Shown here piece after piece: positions 43,265 to 51,882 of a stretch of DNA of 64,000 nucleotides. Below the pieces are notes generated by a model. That model saw only the letters and a program-made list of their open reading frames with translations. It did not search any database and was not told the origin of the DNA. The stretch spans positions 248,001 to 312,000 of the forward strand of contig NZ_PGEZ01000002.1 of assembly GCF_002797495.1 (NCBI RefSeq), in the 5' to 3' direction. A program made the translations under genes and the position numbers. Source of the stretch: Mumia flava. Its GTDB lineage: Bacteria; Actinomycetota; Actinomycetes; Propionibacteriales; Nocardioidaceae. How positions within the stretch are numbered: the first letter of the stretch is position 1; each line of letters starts with the position of its first letter.

Positions 43265-45856
43265 TCAGCGCAGGCGTCGGACGTACGCCGCGGTCGCTCG
43301 GGCATCGGACACCCGTGCCTCCCACGTCGCACCGACCGCCAGCAGCGCGACGCCGAGCACGCTCAGCGGGATCCAGCGCGGGACGTCGGCCAGGAACGGT
43401 CCGACCTGCCGCAGGACGAGGATCGTCACGAGCACGGATCCGACGACGAACGGGGCCTGCCACCGCGCGACGACCCCGAGCACCAGGATCGCGACGGAAC
43501 CCGCCGCCAGCAGCAGCCCGCGCAGGCCGACCGGGTCCTCGAGGGCACCGGGGAGGCTGGGCAGCGTCGCCAGGACGAGGCCCGGGAGAAGCACGACCGA
43601 CGTCCGAGACCCAGGCCTCCGCGCCATCACGACGCCGCCGGCCACCAGCAGCGCCACGGCGAAGGGCGCGGTGTAGACCTCGACGACGTCCACACCGGCG
43701 GCCGCGAGACGGAGCACGTACGCGACGCCGAGCAGCACGGAGCCCGCGAGCGCCGCAGGGCGCCGGTCCCGCGCGACCAGACCCGTCACGACGGCGCCGG
43801 CCCCCACTGCCGTCAAGGCGGCCGAAGCCGCCACGGGACCGGCGACGAGCGCGCCTGCGATCACCGCTCCCGAGCCGGACCAGCCGACGAACTCCCCGGA
43901 CTCGCGGACGTCGGCGGCGATCCCGCGGACCTGCGCCGACACGACGACCAGTGCCGCGGCCGCACCCGCCGCCGCGGCGATCCACGGAACAGGCGCGCCG
44001 AGCGCACCGGCGAACGCGGGAACGGCCGCGATCGCGAGGAGCGCCGCCCCTCCCACCACGACCCGGCGGACCGCACCCGGACGCGCCGCGACCGCGACGG
44101 CCGCCAGGCCGACCGCGCCGACCGACCAGGTGATCGCCGAGGCCCAGGCCGACCCGAGCGGCAGCAACGCACCGACGCCGACCATCACGACGCCCGCAGA
44201 GACCCAGGCGGTCCGGATCCGCGGCTCCTCCCCCACCAGTCCGGCAGCGCCGACGACTCCGAAGACCACGCCGGCGATCACCGCGACGAGCGCGACGACG
44301 AGCACCGGCGCCCCGATCACCACGAGCAGGACGCCGACCGTGACGGGAAGGAGAGCCGCCGCCAGCGTCCGCAGGGTGAGCGGAAGGACGACCGCGGCAC
44401 GGAAGCGCCACGCGGCGACCGTCAGCAGGAGCGCCGCGAGGCCGAGCAGGAGCCACACCGCGACCCAGGTCTCCAGCCCGTAGCGGGTGTCGAACCGCTG
44501 ACCGACGCCCGCCTCGAACCACGGCGACCAAGCCCGCGCGAGCGCCTCCACCAGCGACAGGGCGAGCTCCGCCAGCCCGGCGACGAGCCCGAGCGCGACC
44601 GGCACCACGGCCACACGGACGCCGATCCCCCAACCGCCGTGGACGACGTGGCCGAGGAGGGCCACCCCGACCGGCAGCAGCACCCACGACACCACCGCTG
44701 CGTCGATCCCGCTCGCCCCTGCGGGTGTCACCACGAGGAGCGCGACGGTGACGACCGCCAGCAGCGTCGCGAGGGACTGCGCACTGAGGACCACGCCGGG
44801 ATGCCGGGCGAGGACCCGACTAACCAGCCAGGCGACCCCCAGAGCAGCGACCGCCTGCACGACGAGCATCGCGCCGACCGGACCCGACCAGTGCTCGCGC
44901 AGGTCCGGCTCGCTCAGCAGGCCGACGACCAGCGTGAGCCACGCGACCGACTCGAGCACGGCGAGCGCGGCCGCGGAGGACCACGCCGCGACCTCGAGCC
45001 CCAGCACGACCAGTCCCACCATCACCAGCGCGGCGAGGAGCGCGACCGGAGTCCCCACCCACGTCGGCTCCACCTCCACGGCGGCCGGGAGGGCCAGACC
45101 CGCGACCAGGACCGCCAACCCGATGGCGACCTGGGCCGAGACCACCGTCGGGGCGACGCGACGGGACCAGAGCGCGACGCCGGCCGCAGCCAGGCCGACC
45201 ACGACCGAACCGGCCACCGCCACGGCCGCACCGTCCACGCGATCGAGCCCGAGCACACCGGCCTGGTCAGCGAGTCCGATCTCGAGGGCGGCGACCGCCA
45301 ACGCGACGGTCCACAACGCTTCCGACGTCCCGCGCAGCCGCCGACGGGTCGACCACGCAGCCGCGGAACCCACGGCGAGCAGGACGCCGGCCAGCACGGC
45401 CGTACGACCGGCCTCGGAGAGCACCGACCACGAGATCGCCACGAACACGAACGCCGCCACGACCAGGCACAGGGCACCCAGCACCAGCAGCACCGAACCG
45501 ACCGACGGCCCGCGCGCCCCGCTCGGCTCGGGCGCCCGCGGCTGCCAGGCCGGCTGCCAGGCGCCCGGAGGAGCGGCCGCGCCCGCCCGAGGTGCAACGC
45601 CCGGCGCCGCAACGCCCGGCGCCGCAGCACCCGGCGCCGCAGCACCCGGCGCGGTGTCCACGGACCCCGTCCGGCCCCGGCGGCGCACGTCGGCCTCCGA
45701 GCGCATCTGCGCGAGCAACCGGTCCGACTCAGCGAGGTGCGCGAGCAGATCCCTGGCCAGCTGCCCGGTCAGCTCCACACCGCACCGCGGGCACACGGGC
45801 GCCCCGGTCGCCGGCGCACCGCACCCCGGGCAACGCGCAGGATCGGCGTACGTCAC
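43265..45856 (-). CDS. Very large polytopic membrane protein (SCO7613-type)
   Basis: The 863-residue protein starts with a zinc ribbon (ARCPGCGAPATGAPVCPRCG, residues 8-27), a short helical segment (LARDLLAHLAESDRLLAQMRSEA), an Ala/Pro-rich linker from a 15-bp repeat, and then about 24 closely spaced hydrophobic segments to the end. This layout matches the actinobacterial SCO7613 C-terminal-domain membrane proteins of unknown function. The GTG at 45856 is chosen because the zinc ribbon begins directly after it; the frame upstream to 46864 overlaps the methyltransferase gene. No ribosome site is visible. It could sense or scaffold at the membrane, but no function can be assigned. Confidence 0.8.
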   Translation of the reverse strand: MTYADPARCPGCGAPATGAPVCPRCGVELTGQLARDLLAHLAESDRLLAQMRSEADVRRRGRTGSVDTAPGAAAPGAAAPGVAAPGVAPRAGAAAPPGAWQPAWQPRAPEPSGARGPSVGSVLLVLGALCLVVAAFVFVAISWSVLSEAGRTAVLAGVLLAVGSAAAWSTRRRLRGTSEALWTVALAVAALEIGLADQAGVLGLDRVDGAAVAVAGSVVVGLAAAGVALWSRRVAPTVVSAQVAIGLAVLVAGLALPAAVEVEPTWVGTPVALLAALVMVGLVVLGLEVAAWSSAAALAVLESVAWLTLVVGLLSEPDLREHWSGPVGAMLVVQAVAALGVAWLVSRVLARHPGVVLSAQSLATLLAVVTVALLVVTPAGASGIDAAVVSWVLLPVGVALLGHVVHGGWGIGVRVAVVPVALGLVAGLAELALSLVEALARAWSPWFEAGVGQRFDTRYGLETWVAVWLLLGLAALLLTVAAWRFRAAVVLPLTLRTLAAALLPVTVGVLLVVIGAPVLVVALVAVIAGVVFGVVGAAGLVGEEPRIRTAWVSAGVVMVGVGALLPLGSAWASAITWSVGAVGLAAVAVAARPGAVRRVVVGGAALLAIAAVPAFAGALGAPVPWIAAAAGAAAALVVVSAQVRGIAADVRESGEFVGWSGSGAVIAGALVAGPVAASAALTAVGAGAVVTGLVARDRRPAALAGSVLLGVAYVLRLAAAGVDVVEVYTAPFAVALLVAGGVVMARRPGSRTSVVLLPGLVLATLPSLPGALEDPVGLRGLLLAAGSVAILVLGVVARWQAPFVVGSVLVTILVLRQVGPFLADVPRWIPLSVLGVALLAVGATWEARVSDARATAAYVRRLR
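45594..45652. repeat. 15-bp in-frame repeat (Ala/Pro/Gly linker)
   Basis: Two copies of GCAACGCCCGGCGCC are followed by two of GCAGCACCCGGCGCC at 15-bp spacing from 45594. On the coding strand they give repeated GAAAP/GVAAP in the linker of the membrane protein. Confidence 0.9.
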
Positions 45857-45975
45857 GCGAGCAGTGTGGCGTACGGGCGGGGTCAGCCGTGGTGGCCACG
45901 CCGAGCGGTCGGACTCGGGAGCTGCGCGTCTCGATCGCTCGCTCCGCTCGCGCCTCGACGATCGGGAGAGGGCCG

Positions 45976-46047
45976 CACTCAGCCGACGGGCGCCAGCAGC
46001 ACTCAGCCGACGGGCGCCAGCAGCACTCAGCCGACGGGCGCCAGCAG
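45976..46047. repeat. Three perfect 24-bp tandem copies at the methyltransferase 3' end
   Basis: CACTCAGCCGACGGGCGCCAGCAG is repeated at 45976, 46000 and 46024. The copy at 46024-46047 contains the last codons and stop (LLAPVG-stop) of the methyltransferase gene; the other two lie downstream and repeat the same end. The rest of 45857-46026 holds a GC-rich palindromic stretch (GATCG ... CGATC) but no gene. Confidence 0.95.
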
Positions 46048-47289
46048 CGCCACGCACTCCACATGGTGCGTCATCGGGAACAGCGCGTACGCCTCCAGGT
46101 CCACGAGCTCGTACCCGACGTCGGCGAAGGTGGCCACGTCCCGGGCGAGCGCCGCGGGATCGCACGCGACGTAGACCACCCGGCTCGGGCCGAGGCCTGC
46201 GACGGCGCGCACCACGCGGGCGCGCGCACCCGTCCGGGGCGGGTCGAGGACGACCAGGTCGCGCTGCTCGGCGCGCTGCGTCAGCACCTTCGCGACGTCG
46301 CCGTTCACGACCTCGACCTGCGTACGGTCGTGCAGGTTGCGGCGCGCGTCGGCGGAGCCCCTCCGATCCCCCTCGACGCTGAGCACGGTGCCGGACGGGC
46401 CGACGTCGTCGGCGAGGAACGCCGTGAACAGGCCCACGCCGGCGTACAGGTCGGCCACCCGCTCCCCCGGCCGCGCCGCCGACATCCGCCGGACCGCGTC
46501 GACCAGGGTCGCCGCGGCCTGCGGGTGCACCTGCCAGAAGCCCGAGCCGCCGACCCGGAACTCGTGCGCGTCCACCCGCTCCCGCACCCAGGTCCGCCCC
46601 GCCACCCGCCGACCGTCGGCCACCAGCCCCGTCGCGTCGATCCTCGGGAGGCGCCCGTCCACGTCGTACGCCGCCGCGAAGGTGTCGCCCTCCGACGAGA
46701 CCGCGACCGCGACCCGTGACGCGGGCCAGCGCGAGTCCAGCACCGCCGGCAGGTCCGGCGACGCGATCGGGCACGCCGACAGCGGGATCACCTCGTGGGA
46801 ACGGTGCCGGCGAAGCCCCAGTCGACCCTCGTCGTCCGCCGCGAAGGTCACCCGCGTCCGCCACCGCAGTCCGTCGGCGTGCTGATCCCCCGACGGCCCT
46901 CGTACCTCGACGTCGCGCTCGATCCCGGCCAGCCGCGCGAGCTGCTCGCTCACCACCTCACCCAGCAGCCGACGCTGCGTCGCCAGCTCGACGTGCTGGA
47001 AGTCGCAGCCGCCGCAGCCGCCCGGACCCGACACGTCGCACCGCGGCTCGGTCCGGCCCGGCGCTGCCACCAGGATCTCGACCGCGTCCGCACGCAGGAA
47101 CCGGTCCCCCGTCCCGCCCTCGGTGACCCGGATCCTCACCCGTTCGCCGGGCAGCGTGTGCCGGACGAAGACGACCCGCCCGTCCCAGCGCGCCACGCAA
47201 TGCCCTCCGTGCGCGACCGCGCCGACGTCGAGCTCGACCTCGCGCCCGACCAGGCTCTCGGTGGTCCCGGGGTCGTCGTGAGCGCTCAC
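46027..47289 (-). CDS. RNA uracil-5 methyltransferase-like protein (TrmA/RumA family)
   Basis: The 420-residue protein has an N-terminal TRAM domain (VGREVELDVGAVAHGGHCVAR), a cysteine cluster for [4Fe-4S] (CDVSGPGGCGGCDF), the FWQVHP segment, SAM motif I VADLYAGVGLFTAFLA and the catalytic cysteine in YVACDPAALARDV. It should methylate C5 of a uridine in rRNA or tRNA using S-adenosylmethionine. The GTG at 47289 overlaps the stop codon of the permease gene (GTGA), so the two are translationally coupled, as in Rv2690c-Rv2689c of M. tuberculosis. The target site is not deducible. Its 3' end is triplicated as a 24-bp tandem repeat. Confidence 0.9.
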   Translation of the reverse strand: MSAHDDPGTTESLVGREVELDVGAVAHGGHCVARWDGRVVFVRHTLPGERVRIRVTEGGTGDRFLRADAVEILVAAPGRTEPRCDVSGPGGCGGCDFQHVELATQRRLLGEVVSEQLARLAGIERDVEVRGPSGDQHADGLRWRTRVTFAADDEGRLGLRRHRSHEVIPLSACPIASPDLPAVLDSRWPASRVAVAVSSEGDTFAAAYDVDGRLPRIDATGLVADGRRVAGRTWVRERVDAHEFRVGGSGFWQVHPQAAATLVDAVRRMSAARPGERVADLYAGVGLFTAFLADDVGPSGTVLSVEGDRRGSADARRNLHDRTQVEVVNGDVAKVLTQRAEQRDLVVLDPPRTGARARVVRAVAGLGPSRVVYVACDPAALARDVATFADVGYELVDLEAYALFPMTHHVECVALLAPVG

Positions 47290-49304
47290 GACTCGTCCCG
47301 TTCGCTGTACGAGCGGCCCTGCCGCACCTCGCCGGGCACCGGGCGCACCCGCTCGGGACCGCGCGAGCGCACCGAGCTGAGCTGGTACGGCACGCTCGTG
47401 ACGAGCACTCCGGGCATGAACAGCAGGCGCCCCTTGAGCCGCAGCGCCGTCTGGTTGTGCAGCAGCTGCTGGTACCACCGACCCACCACGTACTCCGGGA
47501 TGTAGACCATCACGATGTCGCGCGGGCTCTCCTTGCGGACGCTGCGGACGTACTTCGCGACGGTGCGGACCAGCTCGCGGTACGGGGCGTCGGCGACCAC
47601 CAGCGGGACCGGCAGATCGAGCTCGTCCCACTGGCGGACCAGACGCTGCGTCGCCTCGCTGTCGAGATCCACCGTGAGCGCCTCCAGCCGGTCGGGGCGC
47701 GACACCCGGGCGTACGCCAGCGCCCGCAGCGCAGGCTTGTGCAGCCGTCCGACCAGCACGATCGCGTGCACCCGCGACGGGAGCGTGACGTCGGAGTCGT
47801 CGACCGACAGCTCCTCGGCGACCAGGTCGTAGTGCCGGCGGATCCGACGCATCAGCACGTACACCACGGCCATCACCGTGATCGCGATCCACGCGCCGGC
47901 GAGGAACTTCGTCACCAGCACGACCACGAGCACGCTGCCCGTCATCGCCAGCCCGCAGGCGTTGACCACCCGGGAGCGCAGCATCCGACGCCGCTCGGCC
48001 GGGTCGGTCTCGGTGCGCAGCAGCCGGGTCCAGTGCCGCAGCATCCCGAGCTGGCTCATCGTGAAGGACACGAAGACGCCCACGATGTAGAGCTGGATCA
48101 GCTTCGTGACCTCGGCGTCGAACGCCACGATCAGCACGATCGCTCCGGCACCGAGCACGATGATCCCGTTGCTGAACGCCAGCCGGTCGCCCCGGGTGTC
48201 GAGCTGGCGCGGTAGGTAGCCGTCACGCGCGAGCACGGACCCGAGCACCGGAAAGCCGTTGAAGGCCGTGTTCGCTGCCAGGACCAGGATCAGGCCGGTG
48301 GTGAACACGACGGCGTAGAAGAAGAACGGCGCGTTGTCGAAGATCGCGCCGGCGAGCTGTCCGATCACCGTGTCCTGGACGTAGTTCTCACCGACCGGCA
48401 CCCCGTCGCGGCTCAGCTGCGTCGCGGGGTCCTCGGCGTAGCGCAGGTGCATGAGGTCCGCGAGGACGATGACGCTCATCAGCATCGTCACCGAGATCGT
48501 GCCCAGCAGAGCGAGCGTGGTGGCGGCGTTCCTGCTCTTGGGCCGCCGGAACGCCGGGACACCGTTGCTGATCGCCTCCACCCCGGTCAGGGCGGCGCAG
48601 CCCGACGAGAACGCCCGCGCCACCAGGAACGTCATCGCGATCGCGGAGACCGCCCCGACGTACGGCTCCTCGGCGACCAGGTCGAGGTCGGCGCTCTCGA
48701 CCATCGGGAGATCACCGAACAGGTAGCGCCCGAAGCCCCACACAGCCATCCCGAGGATGCTCAGCATGAACAGGTACGTCGGGACCGCGAAGGCCCGCCC
48801 CGACTCCTTCAGCCCGCGCAGGTTCGCGGCGACCAGCAGGGCGACCAGCACGCTCGCGCTGCTCGCCTCGTGGCCCTCCAGGAACGGCAGCGCAGCGCTC
48901 GCGTTCTGGACCGCCGAGGAGATCGACACGGCCACCGTGAGCACGTAGTCGACCATGAGCGCCGAGGCCACCGTCACACCGGCACGGGGACCGAGGTTCA
49001 CCGTCGCGACCTCGTAGTCACCACCGCCGCTCGGGTACGCGCGGACGTTCTGCCGGTACGAGGTGACGACCACGAGCATCACGACCCCGACGGCGATCCC
49101 GATCTTCCAGTTCAGCGCGTACGCCGACAGGCCGCCCATCGAGAGCACCAGGAAGATCTCGTCCGGTGCGTAGGCCACCGACGACAGCGCGTCGCTGGCG
49201 AAGACCGGCAGCGCGATCCGCTTCGGCAGCAACGTCTCGTCGAGCTGCGTGCTGCGCAGCTTCCGCCCGAGGATCGCCCGCTTGCCGAGCTCCGCTAGTC
49301 CCAC
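47286..49304 (-). CDS. APC-superfamily permease, KimA-like potassium transporter candidate
   Basis: The 672-residue protein has about 12 transmembrane helices from residue 35 to 475, with the motifs LPVFASDALSSVAYAPDEI and YPSGGGDYEVATVNLG that mark the KimA/APC group, and a long cytoplasmic C-terminal domain of about 190 residues. KimA of Bacillus imports K+ and is inhibited by c-di-AMP. Here two RCK proteins (CeoB, CeoC) are divergent, which favours potassium, though an amino-acid substrate is not excluded. TACGAT lies seven bases before the GTG at 49304, supporting this leaderless start. The order equals Rv2690c-Rv2692. Confidence 0.85.
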   Translation of the reverse strand: MGLAELGKRAILGRKLRSTQLDETLLPKRIALPVFASDALSSVAYAPDEIFLVLSMGGLSAYALNWKIGIAVGVVMLVVVTSYRQNVRAYPSGGGDYEVATVNLGPRAGVTVASALMVDYVLTVAVSISSAVQNASAALPFLEGHEASSASVLVALLVAANLRGLKESGRAFAVPTYLFMLSILGMAVWGFGRYLFGDLPMVESADLDLVAEEPYVGAVSAIAMTFLVARAFSSGCAALTGVEAISNGVPAFRRPKSRNAATTLALLGTISVTMLMSVIVLADLMHLRYAEDPATQLSRDGVPVGENYVQDTVIGQLAGAIFDNAPFFFYAVVFTTGLILVLAANTAFNGFPVLGSVLARDGYLPRQLDTRGDRLAFSNGIIVLGAGAIVLIVAFDAEVTKLIQLYIVGVFVSFTMSQLGMLRHWTRLLRTETDPAERRRMLRSRVVNACGLAMTGSVLVVVLVTKFLAGAWIAITVMAVVYVLMRRIRRHYDLVAEELSVDDSDVTLPSRVHAIVLVGRLHKPALRALAYARVSRPDRLEALTVDLDSEATQRLVRQWDELDLPVPLVVADAPYRELVRTVAKYVRSVRKESPRDIVMVYIPEYVVGRWYQQLLHNQTALRLKGRLLFMPGVLVTSVPYQLSSVRSRGPERVRPVPGEVRQGRSYSERDES

Positions 49305-49317
49305 GCGGGCGATCGTA
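49305..49317 (-). promoter_or_regulatory. Leaderless promoter -10 box of the permease gene
   Basis: TACGAT (49312-49317, minus strand), seven bases, then GTG at 49304. Confidence 0.65.
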
Positions 49318-49373
49318 GACCCGATCGCGGCCGTCGGCGCCGCGCGGACCCCGACGAGGCCGCGCAGCAGGTG

Positions 49374-49386
49374 TAGCGTCGCTCGC
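49374..49386 (+). promoter_or_regulatory. Leaderless promoter -10 box of ceoB
   Basis: TAGCGT (49374-49379), seven bases, then GTG at 49387. The two divergent -10 boxes are about 56 bp apart. Confidence 0.65.
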
Positions 49387-50055
49387 GTGCACATCGTGAT
49401 CATGGGCTGCGGTCGCGTCGGCTCCACGCTCGCCCGCAGTCTCGAGGCCCGCGGTCACGCGATCGCCGTGATCGACTCCAACCCCGACGCGTTCCGGCGG
49501 CTCGGGCCGAGCTTCGCGGGCATGACCGTGACCGGACTCGGGTTCGACCGCGACGTGCTGAGGCGCGCCGGCATCGAGCGGGCCGACGCCTTCGCCGCGG
49601 TCTCCTCGGGCGACAACTCCAACATCATCTCGGCGCGCGTCGCGCGCGAGCAGTTCGGCATCGACACCGTCGTCGCACGGATCTACGACCCCGGACGGGC
49701 CGAGGTGTACGAGCGGCTCGGCGTGCCGACGGTGGCGACGGTGACCTGGGCGGCCGACCAGGTCCTGCGCAAGCTCATCCCGGCCGGCGAGGAGCCGGTC
49801 TTCCGCGACCCGAGCGGCCAGGTCCGCGCCGACCAGCTGTTCGTGCCCGCCCCGTGGATCGGCCACACCATCGACCGGCTCGAGCGGGCCACCGGGGGCC
49901 GGGTCGGCTACGTGACCCGGTTCGGTGCGGCGATGGTCGCCGCACCCGACCAGGTGCTGCAGGAGGGCGACGTGCTGCACCTGTTCGCGTACGAGGCGGG
50001 CGCCGACGAGGTCTTCGCGGTCCTGGACCGCGGGCCGCGAGAGGAGGAGGACTGA
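49387..50055 (+). CDS. ceoB: TrkA-type potassium regulatory protein CeoB
   Basis: The 222-residue protein has an N-terminal RCK_N Rossmann domain (HIVIMGCGRVGSTLARSLEARGH, then an acidic turn VIDSNPDAF) and a C-terminal RCK_C domain (APWIGHTIDRLERATGG ... DVLHLFAYEAGADEV). It would bind NAD(H) or another nucleotide and gate a K+ transporter. The GTG at 49387 is chosen over a longer frame because a -10 box precedes it by seven bases. ceoC starts at the last base of the ceoB stop codon (TGATG). No TrkH-type channel is in the window; the adjacent KimA-like permease is the obvious partner. Confidence 0.92.
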   Translation: MHIVIMGCGRVGSTLARSLEARGHAIAVIDSNPDAFRRLGPSFAGMTVTGLGFDRDVLRRAGIERADAFAAVSSGDNSNIISARVAREQFGIDTVVARIYDPGRAEVYERLGVPTVATVTWAADQVLRKLIPAGEEPVFRDPSGQVRADQLFVPAPWIGHTIDRLERATGGRVGYVTRFGAAMVAAPDQVLQEGDVLHLFAYEAGADEVFAVLDRGPREEED

Positions 50056-50729
50056 TGCACGTCGCGATCGCCGGAGCCGGGTCGGTGGGACGCTCGATCG
50101 CCGCCGAGCTCCTCGAGAACGGTCACCGGGTGCTGCTGATCGACAAGAGCCCTCGCGCGATCAAGTCCGACGCCGTCCCCGAGGCCGAGTGGCTCCTCGC
50201 CGACGCCTGCGAGCTGTCCGCGCTCGAGGAGGCGCACCTGCAGCGCTGCGACGTCGTGATCGCCGCCACCGGCGACGACAAGGCCAACCTGGTCGTGTCG
50301 CTGCTCGCGAAGACGGAGTTCGGCGTCCCCAGGACGGTCGCCCGGGTGAACCACCCCGACAACGAGTGGCTGTTCAGCGACGAGTGGGGCGTCGACGTCT
50401 CCGTCTCCACACCGCGGATCATGTCCGCGCTCGTCGAGGAGGCCGTGACCGTCGGAGACCTGGTGCGGCTGTTCACCCTGCGCCACAGCAACGCGAACCT
50501 CGTCGAGCTGACCCTGCCGGACGACTCGCCGTACGTCGGCAGCCGTGCCGGGGACGTCCCGTGGCCGCGCGACGTCGTCCTCGTGGCGATCCTGCGCGAG
50601 CACGGCATCCAGATCCCGGAGGCGGACCGCTCCCTCGAGGCGGGTGACGAGCTGCTGTTCGTGGCAGCGCAGGAGTCCGAGGCCCAGCTCCAGCACCTGC
50701 TCGCCCCGGTGGAGCACCGCGAGCTCTGA
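50055..50729 (+). CDS. ceoC: TrkA-type potassium regulatory protein CeoC
   Basis: The 224-residue protein repeats the RCK architecture: HVAIAGAGSVGRSIAAELLENGH, VLLIDKSPRAI, DVVIAATGDDKANLVVSLLAKTEFG, and a C-terminal RCK_C domain near residues 130-215. It overlaps ceoB by one base (TGATG) and presumably forms a mixed RCK gate with it. In M. tuberculosis the pair was named ceoBC. The ligand (NAD(H), ATP or c-di-AMP in RCK_C) is not deducible here, but the nearby c-di-AMP riboswitch shows the messenger exists in this organism. Confidence 0.92.
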   Translation: MHVAIAGAGSVGRSIAAELLENGHRVLLIDKSPRAIKSDAVPEAEWLLADACELSALEEAHLQRCDVVIAATGDDKANLVVSLLAKTEFGVPRTVARVNHPDNEWLFSDEWGVDVSVSTPRIMSALVEEAVTVGDLVRLFTLRHSNANLVELTLPDDSPYVGSRAGDVPWPRDVVLVAILREHGIQIPEADRSLEAGDELLFVAAQESEAQLQHLLAPVEHREL

Positions 50730-50739
50730 GCGGACGGAC

Positions 50740-51489
50740 TCAGTCGCGCGGCTGGAGCGGCGGACGCAACGACAGGGCCTCGTCCGACAGGAGCCGGGCC
50801 GCCTCGGCCGGGTCCTCGATCGGCGTGTGGTTGCGCCCGAGCAGGTACGCCATCGCCGCGAGCGCCGCCACCTGCAGCGGCCACCCCATCGCGATCTTGG
50901 CCGTCCCGAGCAGCGCGACCTGGTCGGCGGCCCACAGCGGGTACTGGACGATCACCCGCAGCACGCACGGGATCGCCAGCAGCCAGGTCAGCTGCGCGCA
51001 CAGCCGCACCATCCGCTTGTCACGGCGCCAGCCCGTCAGGTCACCGGTCACGCTGCCGACGAGGTAGCCGACGAGCGGGTGGCCGACCAGGATCGTCAGG
51101 ATCAGCACCACGGCGTAGACGCCGTTGTAGATCAGGCCGGGCAGGAACGCGTCCCTCGCCTCCCCGCTGCGCAGCGCGAACACCGCGGCGATCCCGATGC
51201 CGAACAGCGAGTTGATCACGAACTGCGGAGTGCTGCGCTGCACGATCCGGACGAGCAGCGCCACCACCGCCAGCCCGCCGCCGATCCACAGCGAGCGCTC
51301 GAGGTCGCGGGTGATGATCCACGACAACGTGAAGCCGATCGTCGGGATCGCGGTCTCGACCATCCCCCGCACCCCGCCGAGCGCCTGGGCGAGCCGCGCC
51401 CGCACGACCTGCTCGACGGTGGCGTGCGTGGTCGGGGTCGACGGCCGCTCCTGCGCCGTGCCGTCCTCGGAGGTCGTCTCGTCGCTCAT
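50740..51489 (-). CDS. DUF3159 membrane protein
   Basis: The 249-residue protein has a soluble N-terminal segment (about 1-40) and six or so transmembrane helices; GMVETAIPTIGFTLSWIITRD, FVINSLFGIGIAAVFALRSG and LPGLIYNGVYAVVLILTILVGHPLVGYLVG are typical of DUF3159 (Rv2693c type), function unknown. The ATG at 51489 overlaps the stop codon of the OB-fold gene (ATGA). It is convergent with ceoC, 10 bp apart. A role in the ion-transport group is only suggested by position. Confidence 0.88.
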   Translation of the reverse strand: MSDETTSEDGTAQERPSTPTTHATVEQVVRARLAQALGGVRGMVETAIPTIGFTLSWIITRDLERSLWIGGGLAVVALLVRIVQRSTPQFVINSLFGIGIAAVFALRSGEARDAFLPGLIYNGVYAVVLILTILVGHPLVGYLVGSVTGDLTGWRRDKRMVRLCAQLTWLLAIPCVLRVIVQYPLWAADQVALLGTAKIAMGWPLQVAALAAMAYLLGRNHTPIEDPAEAARLLSDEALSLRPPLQPRD

Positions 51490-51842
51490 CGGCTCAGCTC
51501 GTATCGGGGGTTGTAGATCACGGTGGTGCCGTCGCGGCGTCCGAGGCGGCCGTGGGCCGTCAACGAACGGCCCGCGTCGATCCCGGTGATCCGTCGGCGC
51601 CCCAGCCAGACCAGCGTCACCGAGCCGGAGCCGTCGTAGAGCTCGGCCTCCAGAGCACACATCCCGCTGCGCGGACGCAGCGTGACCGTGCGGAGCTGAC
51701 CGTGCACCGTCACCCGGTCACCGATCCGCTGATCGGTGACCGGCCCGCACCCCGCACCGGCCGCCTCCTCACGGAGCTCCGCGGCCTCGGCACGGTCCTG
51801 CAGACCGGACAGGCGACTGCGCGCACGCTCCAGAAGGCTCAT
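51486..51842 (-). CDS. Small OB-fold nucleic-acid-binding protein
   Basis: The 118-residue protein has a short helical N-terminus and an OB-fold from about residue 40: GDRVTVHGQLRTVTLRP, ALEAELYDGSGSVTLVWLGRRRITGI, LTAHGRLGRRDGTTVIYNPRYEL. This matches Rv2694c and relatives, which resemble the tRNA-anticodon/RecG-type OB domain; no function is known. The ATG at 51842 lies six bases after a TAGGGT -10 box, so this is likely the first gene of a leaderless OB-fold/DUF3159 transcript. Confidence 0.85.
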   Translation of the reverse strand: MSLLERARSRLSGLQDRAEAAELREEAAGAGCGPVTDQRIGDRVTVHGQLRTVTLRPRSGMCALEAELYDGSGSVTLVWLGRRRITGIDAGRSLTAHGRLGRRDGTTVIYNPRYELSR

Positions 51843-51854
51843 GCGAACACCCTA
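51843..51854 (-). promoter_or_regulatory. Leaderless promoter -10 box of the OB-fold gene
   Basis: TAGGGT (51849-51854, minus strand), six bases, then ATG at 51842. Confidence 0.65.
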
Positions 51855-51882
51855 CGACCCGACGTCGCGACCCTCGCGGGGA

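Noticed and set aside
43055-46174. Long Arg/Asp/His-rich open frame opposite the SCO7613-type gene
   Set aside because: Composition mirrors a hydrophobic gene on the other strand; its start lies in the repeat cluster (SWFP is just the repeat translated).
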